Origin: Orientallactaga sibirica
Taxonomy: Eukaryota; Chordata; Mammalia; Rodentia; Dipodidae
NCBI GenBank assembly: GCA_036365145.1
Contig: JAEOAD010000029.1
Coordinates: forward strand, 20,135,001 to 20,199,000
Reading direction: 5' to 3'
Length of the DNA: 64,000 bases
Below the pieces are notes generated by a model that saw only the letters and a list, made by a program, of their open reading frames with translations, was not told where the DNA came from and did no database searches. Of the stretch, positions 47,274 through 58,201 are shown in pieces. The translations under genes were made by a program, and so were the position numbers. How positions within the stretch are numbered: position 1 is the stretch's first letter; each line of letters starts with the position of its first letter.

Positions 47274-48310
47274 TTGACCAATTTTTTTTAAATGAATATG
47301 GTGAATCTGCTCACAATGAATCTACTTGTGTGATTTGCCAAGCCATACTTGCTTCTTCTTGCAAAACACATATGTTATTGCCTAATTTACTGTGTAAAGT
47401 GATCTTGATGTCTAGTGTGTTTTTACATGTATATCAAATAAATATTTTAATAAAATCTTATATATATTATATATAAATTACTGCCAAAGGGTTAAACGAT
47501 AACAGAAACTCAGTCCTGCAAGTATACCATTCTGTGGGAAGACTAAGTCCTAAGTCCTTGAGACCTAAAGAGTCAATGATCCTTGAAGCAAAAGTTTCTT
47601 CTATTCCTGTGTTTAGCAGTAAGCTCCTAAATATTCCTGTCCTTTAGTTTTACCCCAGAAACTATATTGTCTTCATGTTTTAGACAATTACACAGTGTGA
47701 AGTGGAATTCTGACTATGAGACCAATTTTGTCTTGAAGCTTTGCATTGTAGTAGATAACTACTTTTATTTCAGGATGTGGATCTCTCAGCAATTAGATCT
47801 GTATCCATTTTCAGTATTGTTTATGTGATCCTGATTTTTTTAAACTACTTAGGATTTATACCTAGAGTGTGAAAAAATTTATAACGGACAAATGGACAGC
47901 TTGTGTGTTAGTAACCTCACTCTTTTCAAGTAATTTGTATGGTTTTTTGAGGAAGAAAATATAACCAACAAATAATAGCCTACCATACCACTTTTCTTTT
48001 GCTCTGGGACACATTGCAGATTTTGAGAAGATTATAAGAACTAGGAGTTTGATATTAGTTGGACTAAGTGTAAAGAAAATAACTCGGTGCCCTTTAGGAT
48101 CTAATGAGGGACACCACAGTATACTACCACAGTAGCACTGCAAATAGATCATTATAGGCTAAGATACTCTGGCTTCATGGAAAAAGCCTAAGTCAGTATA
48201 AGGCAGAAAAGACTGCCAAGTTCACTGAGGTACTGTGCCAGGCTGGAAATGGAGACTCCCAGTCCTCTATTACTCAGGTAAGTTCTGTGTGTTTTTTTGT
48301 GTTGTTGTTT
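47274..48310. other. unannotated unique AT-rich DNA
   Basis: About 1 kb with a short AT-rich alternating segment near 47459-47477. No recognised gene. Confidence 0.4.
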
Positions 48311-48342
48311 TTGTTGTTTTTTTTTTTTTTTTTTTTTTTTTA
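48311..48342. repeat. poly(T) run
   Basis: About 30 T interrupted by single G bases at the left edge. Could be the tail of an antisense retroelement, but no SINE or LINE body is recognisable to its right. Confidence 0.8.
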
Positions 48343-48824
48343 CATAGGAAACCAAGTCACAGAAAAAACAAGTAACTTGGCCTACATCACAGAGCCAGCA
48401 AGTACTCAGACACAAGCAATGTGACTTAGAGCTTCAGCTTTACTCCTACACTAATCTGCTTGCATAGAATTCTAAAAGTTAAAAGAAAAGAAAACCTCAT
48501 TTTAGGAAAGAAAAGGAAGTAGGAAACCAGAAGATAGTCATGGAACATTAGTAAGGCAACCGGTTTTGCTGACACAGGGAATATGTGTGGAAAATCTGAA
48601 GATAGAGTGAAGCCAACATTAGTATTGAATGCTCAGTTATGAGATTTGAACTTGGAGTCTTTAAATGAAGGTTTCTAGAATAGGAATGGTACTCTGATGG
48701 ATGCATTATAATTGAAGGCCCATAAATATGGAGATTCTCAGAGGTCTTTATAGAACTGGTAGGTGGTGGTAGTATGGAAGTCTTACTCAAATGAATGGGA
48801 ACATTAGAAATTAAAGTATTTATA
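48343..48824. other. unannotated DNA
   Basis: No recognised features; the 99-codon minus-strand frame at 48548-48847 has no similarity I know. Confidence 0.4.
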
Positions 48825-49045
48825 GGGGTAGAGATTTGGCTTAGCATTTAAAGCACTTGCCAGCAAAGCCAAAAAACCTAGGTTCAATTTCCCAGTACCC
48901 ACGTAAAGCCAGATGCACAAGGTGTGTCTGGAATTCCTTTGTAGTTGCTAACGGTCCTGGCATGCCCATTTTTATTCTCTCTCTCTCCCTGTCTATCTGC
49001 CTCTCTCTCTCTTTCTCTCTCTCTTTCCCAAATAATTTTTTTAAA
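48825..49045 (+). mobile_element. DIP-like SINE, short subtype
   Basis: Starts GGGGTAGAGATTTGGCTTAG, then CCTAGGTTCAATTTCCCAG (B-box-like), AAAGCCAGATGCACAAGG and a long TC-rich end. Followed immediately by a B1 element. Confidence 0.75.
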
Positions 49046-49224
49046 GAAATTAATGGCCAGGTGTGGTGGCGCATGCCTTTAATCCCAGCACTCGGGAGGC
49101 AGAGGTAGGAGGATCGCCAAGAGTTCGAGGCCACCCTGAGATTACATAGTTAATTCCAGGTCAGCCTGGACCAGAGTGAGACCCTACCTAGCAAAACAAA
49201 AAAAAAAAAAAAAAAAAAAAAAAG
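49046..49224 (+). mobile_element. B1 SINE
   Basis: GGCCAGGTGTGGTGGCGCAT from 49055 through TAGTTAATTCCAGGTCAGCC to a run of about 25 A. A short possible duplication (AAAGAAAT) lies on each side. It inserted at the tail of the preceding DIP element. Confidence 0.85.
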
Positions 49225-49239
49225 GAAAGAAAGAAATGT

Positions 49240-50425
49240 ATTTGCAAAAAAGATACCTGCATACTCATATTTATTGTGGCATCGTGCACAGTACTCACAT
49301 TATGAAATCAGCCTAGGTTCTGTCAGCAGATAAATAGATAATTCTTTATACATATACAGAGAGAGAGAATGGGGTATTAATTAGGCATAAAAGAGAATGT
49401 AATCATGTCACTTGTAAGAAAAGAAATGGAACTGGAAATGATTTGAGCCACACTCAAGAGTAAAAGTATTATATCTTTACTCATATATGTGGAAGTTAGA
49501 GGGGAAATGACATGAAAGTAGAAGGGTCACTATTAGACAAGAGGTAAGGGGTAAGGAAAAAGGATAACGAGAATTTTAGTACCTTATATGCATGTATGAA
49601 AATGTCATAATGACTGGAGCTGAGCTAATCTCCATGTAGACAAGCTGACAGAAAGCTGGAAAAAGCTACACTGCATGAAGTCCAATGGGAGAGAGAGAGA
49701 AATAACCAGTGGATGTGCTCAACAATGGACACTACAAGCCTTAAATTTGGCCAGCCAGGCCAAATGAGCCAACAGGTGCAATAATGGCATGTCTGTTATG
49801 GAGGAAAACAACCGCTCTCTAATTGAACTGGAGGCCCTCTCCATGTGAGGGCATACATCCCTGATATTGAAAACCTATGACAGGGGTAGTCATGAGCCCT
49901 AGGGGTGTAACGTCTGCTGGTGTCTGGCTAAATGTATATACTATGCTCACAAAACTGCCTGGTAAGCACTTCTCTTAATGTTCATACCCATATGTTAATG
50001 ATACTCTCACTTTTGGTTAGAGAAGCTTATCTGTTCAGATGGTGGTGACCTTGGGATAAATCAGAAGGCACCATGATGCTAAGAAGTGTCAGAGGAGTGC
50101 TCAGCACTGAAATATCTCTATCACACCTTCCAAGGCTCAGGGTCCATCGTGGAAGAGTTGGCGGAAAGGATAGAAGAGCCAAAGTAAGGGTAGGACTCCA
50201 TACAATGCACTCCTCCAGACACAATATGTCCTGGATATCCAGGACCTTGTAGTGCCTAACACTGCCTGCACAAGACCATCATAATAGGAGGAAAAGATGA
50301 AGACATCAAAATAAAGGAGAGACTGATTGAGAAGGAAAAGGGAGATGATGGAGAGTAGAGTTGCAAAGGGGAAAGTAGGAAAAGGAGGGAATTACCATTA
50401 ATTGTCTATCATTACAGAAGTTGTC
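49240..50425 (+). mobile_element. older L1 (end of ORF2 and 3' UTR, Lx-like)
   Basis: The left part encodes L1 ORF2 C-terminal text in broken form (TGGGGTATTAATTAGGCATA, AGAAATGGAACTGGAAATG). The 3' UTR follows: CTCCATGTGAGGGCATACAT, CAAGGCTCAGGGTCCATCG, TGGCGGAAAGGATAGAAGAG, TGGATATCCAGGACCTTG, ending purine-rich near 50390. Many stops; inactive. Confidence 0.6.
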
Positions 50426-50674
50426 AATATTTTTTTAAATGTCAGAAGTATGTTTAGGGATATTTCATAAATTATGGTAAATTTTATTTGACATCTAAAC
50501 CAAAACTCTTTGAAATATTTGTGTGTGTGTCATCAACTCAAATCAGCAACACAAACAGTAATTTTCAAATCAAAATTTCTAAAATAATACTATAAGACAT
50601 TCTAATTAGTTACTGTCCAACAGTTGACATCAGGGAAATAGTAAAAGCCTAAGTTTTCTGTAATAAAGCATACT
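50426..50674. other. unannotated AT-rich DNA
   Basis: Nothing recognised. Confidence 0.35.
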
Positions 50675-50945
50675 ATTTTGTGGTGTGTGATAGGTGATGT
50701 GTATATGGTGTATACTCATGTGAGTGCTGGTATGATGTGAGACCAGAGAAGAATATTGGGTGCCCTTCTCTATAGCTCATCCATTTATTTCCTTGAGATG
50801 AAGCCTCTCTTTCTCTCCAGAGGACATAATAGCCACACCTTGCTTTGTATATGAATGCTGGGGAAACAAACTTGGCAGCTTCAGGCCCACTCAGACCCAC
50901 ATCCTAGCATGGTAACCACTCTTACTGGCTAAGCTCTCCTATGTT
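50675..50945 (-). mobile_element. B4-like SINE, antisense
   Basis: GATGTGAGACCAGAGAAGAA, TTTCCTTGAGATGAAGCC, AATGCTGGGGAAACAAAC and a tRNA-like end ACCACTCTTACTGGCTAAGC follow the reversed B4 order seen at 41411-41745. Confidence 0.5.
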
Positions 50946-51365
50946 TCTGTAAAAGCAGAGAGTTTCTGAAATATAGTGACACTACTGTCCTGAACAACAT
51001 ACCACAGTCTTCAGTCTGAGCTGAGGTTTCAGGCAACATTTGCTAATGATTCATGGCTTGAAGGCATGCTTGGTGCAAAGATTGTTCAGAACCATGACTA
51101 CAGTGAAGTCACATGAGTCAATTCAGGTGAGTGCTGCCAGAAACACCTCAGATGTATTTCATGTTTGAATTTAGCTCATTTTGCTCTCTGGGTGTTCAGA
51201 AACATTTTACTACTATCAGATTTTATTTGTAACACCCCATATTGGATTACTTGACTCCACATGGGTTTGTGACCCACACTTTAAGCAGCAGAAACTTAGA
51301 CTATGGTAATTCTTCTCATAAAACCACTAATCTTATGACATTCACTTCCTCAATTAACCCAAATT
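50946..51365. other. unannotated DNA
   Basis: No recognised features. Confidence 0.35.
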
Positions 51366-51570
51366 AATTAATTAATTGTCAAGGACACAGAGAGAGAAAA
51401 AGACAGAGAAAGAAAGATAGGGCATGCCAGGACCTCCAGAAATTGCAAACAAACTCCAGGCACATATGCCTCTATGTGCATATGGCTTTACATGTGTACT
51501 GGAGAATCGAACTTGGGTTGTTAGGCTTGCAGGCAAGTGCCTTAGCCACTAAGCCATATTTCCAGCCTCC
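51366..51570 (-). mobile_element. DIP-like SINE, short subtype, antisense
   Basis: Purine-rich start, GGGCATGCCAGGACCTCCAG, then TTAGCCACTAAGCCATATTT and CCAGCC. No long-subtype block. Confidence 0.75.
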
Positions 51571-51604
51571 TGAATTAAATTTTTAAATATATTTTAGTAT
51601 TCAT

Positions 51605-51798
51605 TTATTGATTTTTATTTATTTGAAAAAGAGCAAGAGAGAGAGATAATGTGGGCACTCCAGGGCATCCTGTTTCTGCATAGTCCAGAGGCATGCACCA
51701 CTTCGTGCATGTGACTTTACATGGGTGCTGAGAAATCAAACAGGCTTTCAGGCAGTTCAAGCAAGCTTCTTTAACTGCTAAGCCATCTCTCCAGGTCC
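51605..51798 (-). mobile_element. DIP-like SINE, short subtype, antisense
   Basis: GAGAGAGATAATGTGGGCAC ... AACTGCTAAGCCATCTCTCC. GAATTAAATTTTTA to the left (about 51573) and CAATTAAATATTTA to the right (about 51803) may be its target duplication. A second reversed DIP lies 35 bp to the left. Confidence 0.75.
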
Positions 51799-51829
51799 CT
51801 CCAATTAAATATTTACTGTTGTAGATTGG

Positions 51830-51960
51830 CTTTGTTAAACAGGATCTTATGATATAATTTAGGATTGCCTTGGGCTCACAAATTTTGTTCTTCCTCAGAA
51901 TCCCATATTCTTTAGATTATAGTTGTATTACATGTGTGCATCAGCATGCAATATTATAAC
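51830..51960 (-). mobile_element. possible old B1-like SINE, antisense
   Basis: AGGATCTTATGATATAAT, GCCTTGGGCTCACAAATT and GTGTGCATCAGCATGCAAT keep the reversed B1 order but are strongly diverged. Confidence 0.35.
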
Positions 51961-52834
51961 CTATTTTTAAATAATGTCAGACCTATGACTATAGCTTCTG
52001 CATATGGAATTGTGTCTGTGCTATGTACCTATGTCCTCCAAATTTGAAACAGTCCTTTCAGGAAGGAGGAGGGAAGCTCACAAGACTTTCGAAGCAAAAG
52101 ATGAAAATTTATGAGATACAAAAAGTTACTCCCTATGATTTTAAATGGAGTAAATAGAAGAGATTATGTAGAACCACTGAAAGTTAGGCAGCAATCTCCA
52201 GGGATACAGCATTCATAAGTCATCACCCATACTAGGGCTGAGCTTTGGAATGACACACTTCCCTCTGAGTCATTCAAACACTTGCTAGTAACCCCAATAA
52301 GCTCATTATGTTCACCAAGGAAGACTTAAGTGGCATTGCTGTTTTCATTTACCTGGGCTGAATATATTCACTTGCATTTCCCCAAGAAAATCAGACAATA
52401 GGATAGCATACTTCAGTCGATACTATATAATTCCCTAAGCCCTAAAAAAAATATGCTCTTAAATTCAGGGTACCTCAATATGTTAACCCAAAACATCTTA
52501 AACCATCCCCGCATCATATCTCAGGTCTAAAATACAAGGATTCATTTTATAATGATATAAGTTGGAAATGGGGGAATCTGAGTTAATTGAACATTGAATA
52601 ATAAATTGAAATTGCTTATTAATTGGAACAAATTAGTGCACCCACATAAATTGCTAAGAATATAGGTCACTAAGTAATGGGTATATACAATTTTTCTTAC
52701 TATTTTCATGCTGTTTATTTTGTAGATTGTATGGTTTTAAAATTTAAAGTATACATTAAAACTTAATGAAGCAAAGGAGAGTTGCTCCCAGAATGCAAAA
52801 ATAATTAAAGAATGATAATATAAATTGTTAGCCC
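51961..52834. other. unannotated DNA
   Basis: No recognised features. Confidence 0.4.
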
Positions 52835-53285
52835 TGTGATGGTTAAGTTTTGTTGTCAATTTGATCTGTTTAGGAATCCACATAAATTCCTGTTGAGTGG
52901 GTCTCTGAGGTTTCTTCCAGGAAGGAGTAACTGAAGGAAGAAGTCCTTCCCCCTAGACTGAGCCCTTCCCCCACAGTGGGCAGCCATGTTGGAGAGCAGC
53001 TTTATCCAATGAAACTCTGGGAGAAAAGAATTCCTTCCTCTCCCCTCGCTGCCAGTGCTGCTTGCTGCCTTCCAACATGGACTGAAGACCAGCAGCTCTC
53101 CAGGAAGCATACAGGCCTGCAATGTTGGACTGGGAATGCTGAGGCTCATAGACTGAGTAGCTACCAAGTTGTTTGACTCTTAGGCCAGCAAACTGCTATT
53201 GTTGGGCTGCAGTAGCTAATCTAATAAATTCCCTTTTAATACAATTCATTCTATTGGTTCTGTTCCTCTAGAGAACCCTAATACA
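52835..53285 (+). mobile_element. LTR-like interspersed repeat, copy 2
   Basis: Starts TGTGATGGTTAAG and ends CCCTAATACA. It matches 614-1040 block by block (GTGGGTCTCTGAGG, TTCCAGGAAGGAGTAACT, GAAGACCAGCAGCTCTCCAG, CAATTCATTCTATTGG). It contains an extra piece near 53150-53200 absent from copy 1. AATAAATTCCC near 53222 could be the polyadenylation signal. Confidence 0.5.
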
Positions 53286-54332
53286 GCTACCGTCAGAAAT
53301 TACTAAAAACCTCATGCACTGCTATAGGGATTTTTAAATATTATCATTTCTTAAAAGCAATCGGTGTGACAGTTTCTAAGAAAAATATATCTCTATGACC
53401 CAGCCATGTCAATCTGAGGAATACGATTAAGAGGAGTAAAATATGTCACAAAAGACAGTGGTTAGAGAAATAGTAATAGTTCACATTTAAAACAATTCAA
53501 AAGTGAACCAAGAAACATTTATTAAGAAAGTATGATTTAGTCTTACAATGGGATGCTTGGGGAAACTATGAATCAACTGTATAAAACAACTGTATAAGGC
53601 AAATGGATATGTCAATCGCAAACACTTTATCATAAGTAAAAAAAGACAGATACAAAACATTATATATATTACAAAAATTATTCAGTTTAGACAAAAATAA
53701 TCTATGGCATTTCAAGGCAGAGGAATTTGCTTCTGTGGGTAGGAGGTAGTATTCTTAGTGAGTGTCCTATAGCTTTGTCTTTACGGTGAATATGTGGATA
53801 TTTGCATATACAAAATCTCATTAAGTAGCATTTTGTCTCTTTTGCAGTAGGTATATTTAGATATGTCCCAATTTCCATAATAATTATAACTTTTCTTAAG
53901 TAACTGAAGGCATACTGGAGACCTTTACTAAAATGCTGAACCTTTAAGAAAAATCAGATTTTGTTTACAAAGAAAATTAAGGTAAATTCTAGGACATTAT
54001 CAAGTTGTCAAGGTCAACTCGATTTCTAAGTGTACTACTTAAGTAGGATTCTTGAATTCTTGGAGGATGTAAGGACTGGAAAAGTAAGGGATTAATGAGT
54101 TCAGGTACAGCTTGATCTCTGCCTTGAAAATGTCCCATGTTGTGTCACACTAGGAGACAGAATAGAGCTGGGAAGTGGTTTACATAGTCTTTAACTCACA
54201 CACTTATCACTGAGTGCTAGCCAGTTTAGAGGGTCAAGATAGGCTTGGTTGCATCATCCACAGGATCACTGCATCACCAGATTCCCAGTTTTTGGTGAAC
54301 CAGAGTCAATGATGCCAGCCTTTTCAACCACA
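53286..54332. other. unannotated unique AT-rich DNA
   Basis: No recognised features. Confidence 0.4.
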
Positions 54333-54358
54333 TTAAAAAAAAAAAAAAAAAAAAAAAA
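54333..54358. repeat. poly(A) run
   Basis: About 25 A preceded by CACATT. No SINE body is clear upstream, though 54230-54330 contains weak sense-strand SINE-like words (GATCACTGCATCACC). Confidence 0.7.
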
Positions 54359-54689
54359 CTGCCTCCATTTCTAAATCTACAACCCTCTCTTCATGTCTAT
54401 AGTGGGCTTTCCTGGTACAGAAAGGCACTGGTTTCTTCCAGATGTTGTCTCAAAAACACTTCTGATGACTATCACCACAGGACCTCAGCCTGAGTCTCTC
54501 TTTTTGAATTTACTTGTTTGCACTCTCTTTTGAAAATATTTCTAAAAGATCTATCTTACCACATAGAATGAATACATGGCTGATATTAACAACTACAGTA
54601 ACTCTTAATATTTTTTGAATCTGAAATATATTTCTAATTCTCCATATCCAACAATAAACCTCTAAAAGGTGTTCAAAAAATAAATCAAT
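54359..54689. other. unannotated DNA
   Basis: Nothing recognised. Confidence 0.35.
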
Positions 54690-54795
54690 AAAGCTAGGTA
54701 TAGAAGAGTGTTCCTCAGATGAAATGGGAAGATCAGCCTTGGACTAAGCTTGAGCTACATAAGCAGCGTCAGTCTTAAAACAACCTCACCAAAAA
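54690..54795 (+). mobile_element. old B1/B4-like SINE fragment
   Basis: AAGCTAGGTATAGAAGAGTG, GGAAGATCAGCCTTGGACTA and GAGCTACATAAGCAGCGTC follow the order of a diverged sense B1. Confidence 0.4.
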
Positions 54796-55107
54796 TGCAA
54801 AAACAGAACATTTCAGAATATGGCATTTCAATATTTTAATACAATAAGTATTTTATAATATATTTTTGTGTTTTTCTTAAATTATCTGTTATACATAGAA
54901 ATATGCAAGTCCACATAAATGTAACTGTTCAGTAATTGAATGCTTCTTGACAGACTTCATTGCTCAATGTTGCTTTTCTTTTTTTAACTTTTATGTCACC
55001 TTTTATCAAAGTTAATGTGTTGATAAAGTTCTTGTTCTATGTGAGAATATTTTCAAATACAACTCAATAATTTATTTCTTTAAAAAACTGTAATAAGAAT
55101 AGTTCAT
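54796..55107. other. unannotated AT-rich DNA
   Basis: Nothing recognised. Confidence 0.35.
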
Positions 55108-55988
55108 GTAAGGCCTAATGAAGACACTATATGCTGTTAGGATGGAACATGGAGAGACCTGGCTGGAATCTGGAAGAGAGTCAGTCCCCAGACAGCTTGT
55201 CTAATGCCAGAAGGTGCTGCATTAGTGACTGGGGGAAAAAGACCAACATCTGTCTAAGCAACTCGTGGTCTAAGCTATTCAGCAGCAAACAACCTGCTGT
55301 GATGCTCACACAAGTGCAGTAGTGGCACACAGCCATGGTGGGTTACCAACTGCTCTAGATTTGGCTAACGGATCTGCTCAGTGGAATGGAACCCATACCT
55401 GGTAATGGGAAATAAGTCAGAACCATATCCAAAAATGAGTCTGCTCTCCAATATCAAGATCCCACCAATAGTGGGATACAAGAGGGCCTATACCTATTAA
55501 ATTCTCTCTAAAACAATAATGGTTTCCCATGTATCTTACACTGACCTCACTCTCTGTTGGAGAATCTGCTTCTCTCTTTCAGATGGATGCATATCCTGAG
55601 GAGAGAATCTGCCCAGGGCACCTCACCAGGGCACCAGCTGAAGCCATAGAGTCATAGGGGAAATGAGCAAGAGTGCTGTTTTACCATGAACCTGGAATCA
55701 GCAAAAGGGTGAAGGAGACAGACACAAAAAACACTCAACCCCTACCAAATCATATATCCAGAGACAAAGAGACTCACAAAACCTCATCACCAAAATAAAC
55801 CTAAAATGAACCCAACACTGCTCAGGGAAATTTGTGGAAGAGGGGACGGAAAGATTGTGAGAGCCAAGAGTTGGGTCATTATACACAGAGTCACTGCCTC
55901 TCTCACATAACTGATGGCTATAAGGCAAGACCCACATTACCCATGGGGGAGAGGACAGGGAGAAGGCTAATGATGGTACCATCATGGC

Positions 55989-56045
<57 letters not shown>

Positions 56046-56097
56046 TATACATAAACTAATTAAAATTATTAAAAATAAAAAAATATTTAAATTAAGT
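55108..56097 (+). mobile_element. 5'-truncated L1 3' UTR, subfamily A
   Basis: Begins within the 3' UTR (AAGACACTATATGCTGTTAG) and runs to GATGGTACCATCATGGCTAT, the subfamily A terminus shared with 22289-23870. The terminal A/T-rich region has expanded into (CA)n at about 55993-56040. The open frames here are UTR or CA-repeat artefacts. Confidence 0.75.
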
Positions 56098-56847
56098 AAC
56101 CATTGGCATGGTTCTATACAGCAGATCCCTCGACCTTATTCATTTTGCACAAAAACCGCCGTGTTTTGATAACCATAAGTTTTCTCTGTTTCTAGGAATT
56201 TACTTAGTTTATGAATCTTAAAGAACTGTAATTGAGTAGCATTTGCTTTTTATAACCAATATTTTAACACAAAATCATTTTCATATTTGATTCATGTTGT
56301 ACTACATACCAAACAATGCATATTTTTGTTCTCTTAACATTCCTGGGTTTTGATAATTTGCTCTCTGGAAAACTATTAGAAAAGATGGGGACTTCAGGAG
56401 ATAAGTAGGCCCTAAATAGAAGCCACACCTTTTGAAAGGCATTTCAGAATCCTGTCTGGTTTGTCACCTAGGGACACATGGAGTAGTTGGACAAATATGA
56501 CTCAGAATGGGCTAGATTTAGTTTGATTTTTATGTCAAATAATAATCATTGTACATCAATGTTACATTTTTTTAACCTATTCATGGATAAAATTGGGCAC
56601 CATGTCAAGACTACTTAATTTAATTCATTTACTAATTAAATATTGGTTTAATTCATGCTAACATAAATTAGCTTTGATAAACTTCAATATACTCTTTAAA
56701 TGCACCAATTATTTTTCTTTGATAATCAGCAGCCATATTTCTATGATTTCTATTGGGTAAGAACACCTTGATCCTAGAATCTCTAGTTACTTCTTCAGAC
56801 AGCACTGGAGGTAAACATTTATATGCCATTACTCATGTAAACATTCC

Positions 56848-56848
<1 letters not shown>
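56098..56848. other. unannotated unique AT-rich DNA
   Basis: No recognised features. Confidence 0.4.
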
Positions 56849-56909
<61 letters not shown>

Positions 56910-56941
56910 GATAGATAGATGATAGATAGATAGATAGATAA
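56849..56941. repeat. (GATA)n microsatellite
   Basis: More than 20 GATA units with two single-unit interruptions (GATGATA). Likely length-polymorphic. Confidence 0.95.
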
Positions 56942-57071
56942 AATGAAGATATAGTAATATAGTATTCATATAGTATTTACTATAGTAATACATTTCCAAA
57001 CAGTATAAAAAACTGAAGTTCCTATCACAGAAGTTTATAAATGCTCTGACTTACCTACTTTGTTAAATAAT

Positions 57072-57267
57072 CTTTTAATTTATTTTTCTATTCTTTTATT
57101 TATTTCATTTTGAGACGGGGGGAGGGGGGAGAAAATGGACCTGTCAGGGCCTCTAGCCACTCCAAAAATCTCCAGGTGGATGAGGCGAACATGGATTGGG
57201 GAATGCGATCTTAGGAACTTAGGCTTTGCAGGCAATTGCCTTAACTGCTAAACCATCTCTCCAGCCC
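57072..57267 (-). mobile_element. DIP-like SINE, short subtype, antisense
   Basis: T-rich tail, a G-run (GACGGGGGGAGGGGGGAG), CAGGGCCTCTAGCCACTCC, then AACTGCTAAACCATCTCTCC ending at 57267. It lies about 40 bp left of an L1 fragment. Confidence 0.75.
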
Positions 57268-57307
57268 AACTTTTCAATTTCTGTTTCTTTGACATAAGAT
57301 ATACAAA

Positions 57308-57858
57308 TGTGGGCTAGAGGAGGGCATACACATATAAAATTCTCTCTAAAATAGCTATGGCCATTCCATCTATCTGGTACTAACTTAATCTCTCCATTGG
57401 AGAATTTACTTCTCTTTTCCAGATGGACAATGAACCTGAAGGGAGGATCAGCCTATTCCATTTCACCAGGGCCACAGCTGAAACCATGGAGTAATGTGGG
57501 AAATGGGCAAGAGTGCAGCTTTCTTGATAAACAAGGCTAAAGGAGATAAAAACAGAGAACATTCAACTCCTACTAAACTAGATAGCCACAGACACAGAGG
57601 CTCCCAAGATCTCATCAATGAAGTATAACTAAAATGAACCCAACGTGGCTCAGGAAAATTAGTGGAATAAGGGGCGGAAAGAGTGTTAGAGCCACAAATT
57701 GGGTCATTATGCTCAGAGACTTTGCCTCTCCCCCATACCTGTTGGCTACCCCCATAATGCATGACCCACATTCCCAAATGAGGAAGGTCCCTTCTGAGGG
57801 GGGAGGTCAGGGAGGAGGCACCAACATGAATGTAAAATTAAAATAAATACTAAAAAAG
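57308..57858 (+). mobile_element. 5'-truncated L1 3' UTR, subfamily B
   Basis: Starts GTGGGCTAGAGGAGGGC, corresponding to GTGGGCTATAAGAGGGTC at about 24926 in the other subfamily B copy, and ends GCACCAACATGAATGTAAAA plus an A-rich tail. Its 5' half lost about 20 bp near 57535. No coding content. Confidence 0.75.
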
Positions 57859-58026
57859 GATTTGCATTAGTCTCTTCACCTCTTTTGCAGTTCCAAGAAT
57901 ATCTTCAAGCCAGTTCCTACTTCAGAAACACTACATTACCTCAGCTTAAACTATAGTCCCACCTTTGCACTGATTTCAGTTCTTTACTACTTACATAGAA
58001 GCAGTACTGTATCAAAACAAAAAGTT

Positions 58027-58201
58027 CGGGAAGTGGCGTGCGTCCATGCTGTCCCCTCACAGCGGCTGTAGCTCCCTGGGCGCGGCGCGGCCGTGACTGC
58101 ACTGCGAGCCTGGCGGGCTTGCGCCTGGCCACGTGCCCCTCCCCGGGCTCCGCATCACTGATGCTGCGCGGGCGCTGAGCCCGTCTGCGCAGGCCCACAC
58201 G
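58027..58201 (+). other. PRELID1: CpG-rich 5' UTR of the retrocopy
   Basis: About 175 bp with roughly twenty CpG dinucleotides by eye, including runs such as GGGCGCGGCGCGGCCGTG. It is presumably copied from the parent gene's CpG-island first exon. In its new site it may act as an isolated CpG-rich element, which is inference. Confidence 0.65.

Noticed and set aside
58133..58201. N-terminal extension of the PRELID1-like frame by 23 codons
   Set aside because: It starts at GTG, not ATG, lies in the CpG-rich 5' UTR, and the ATG at 58202 matches the family start exactly.
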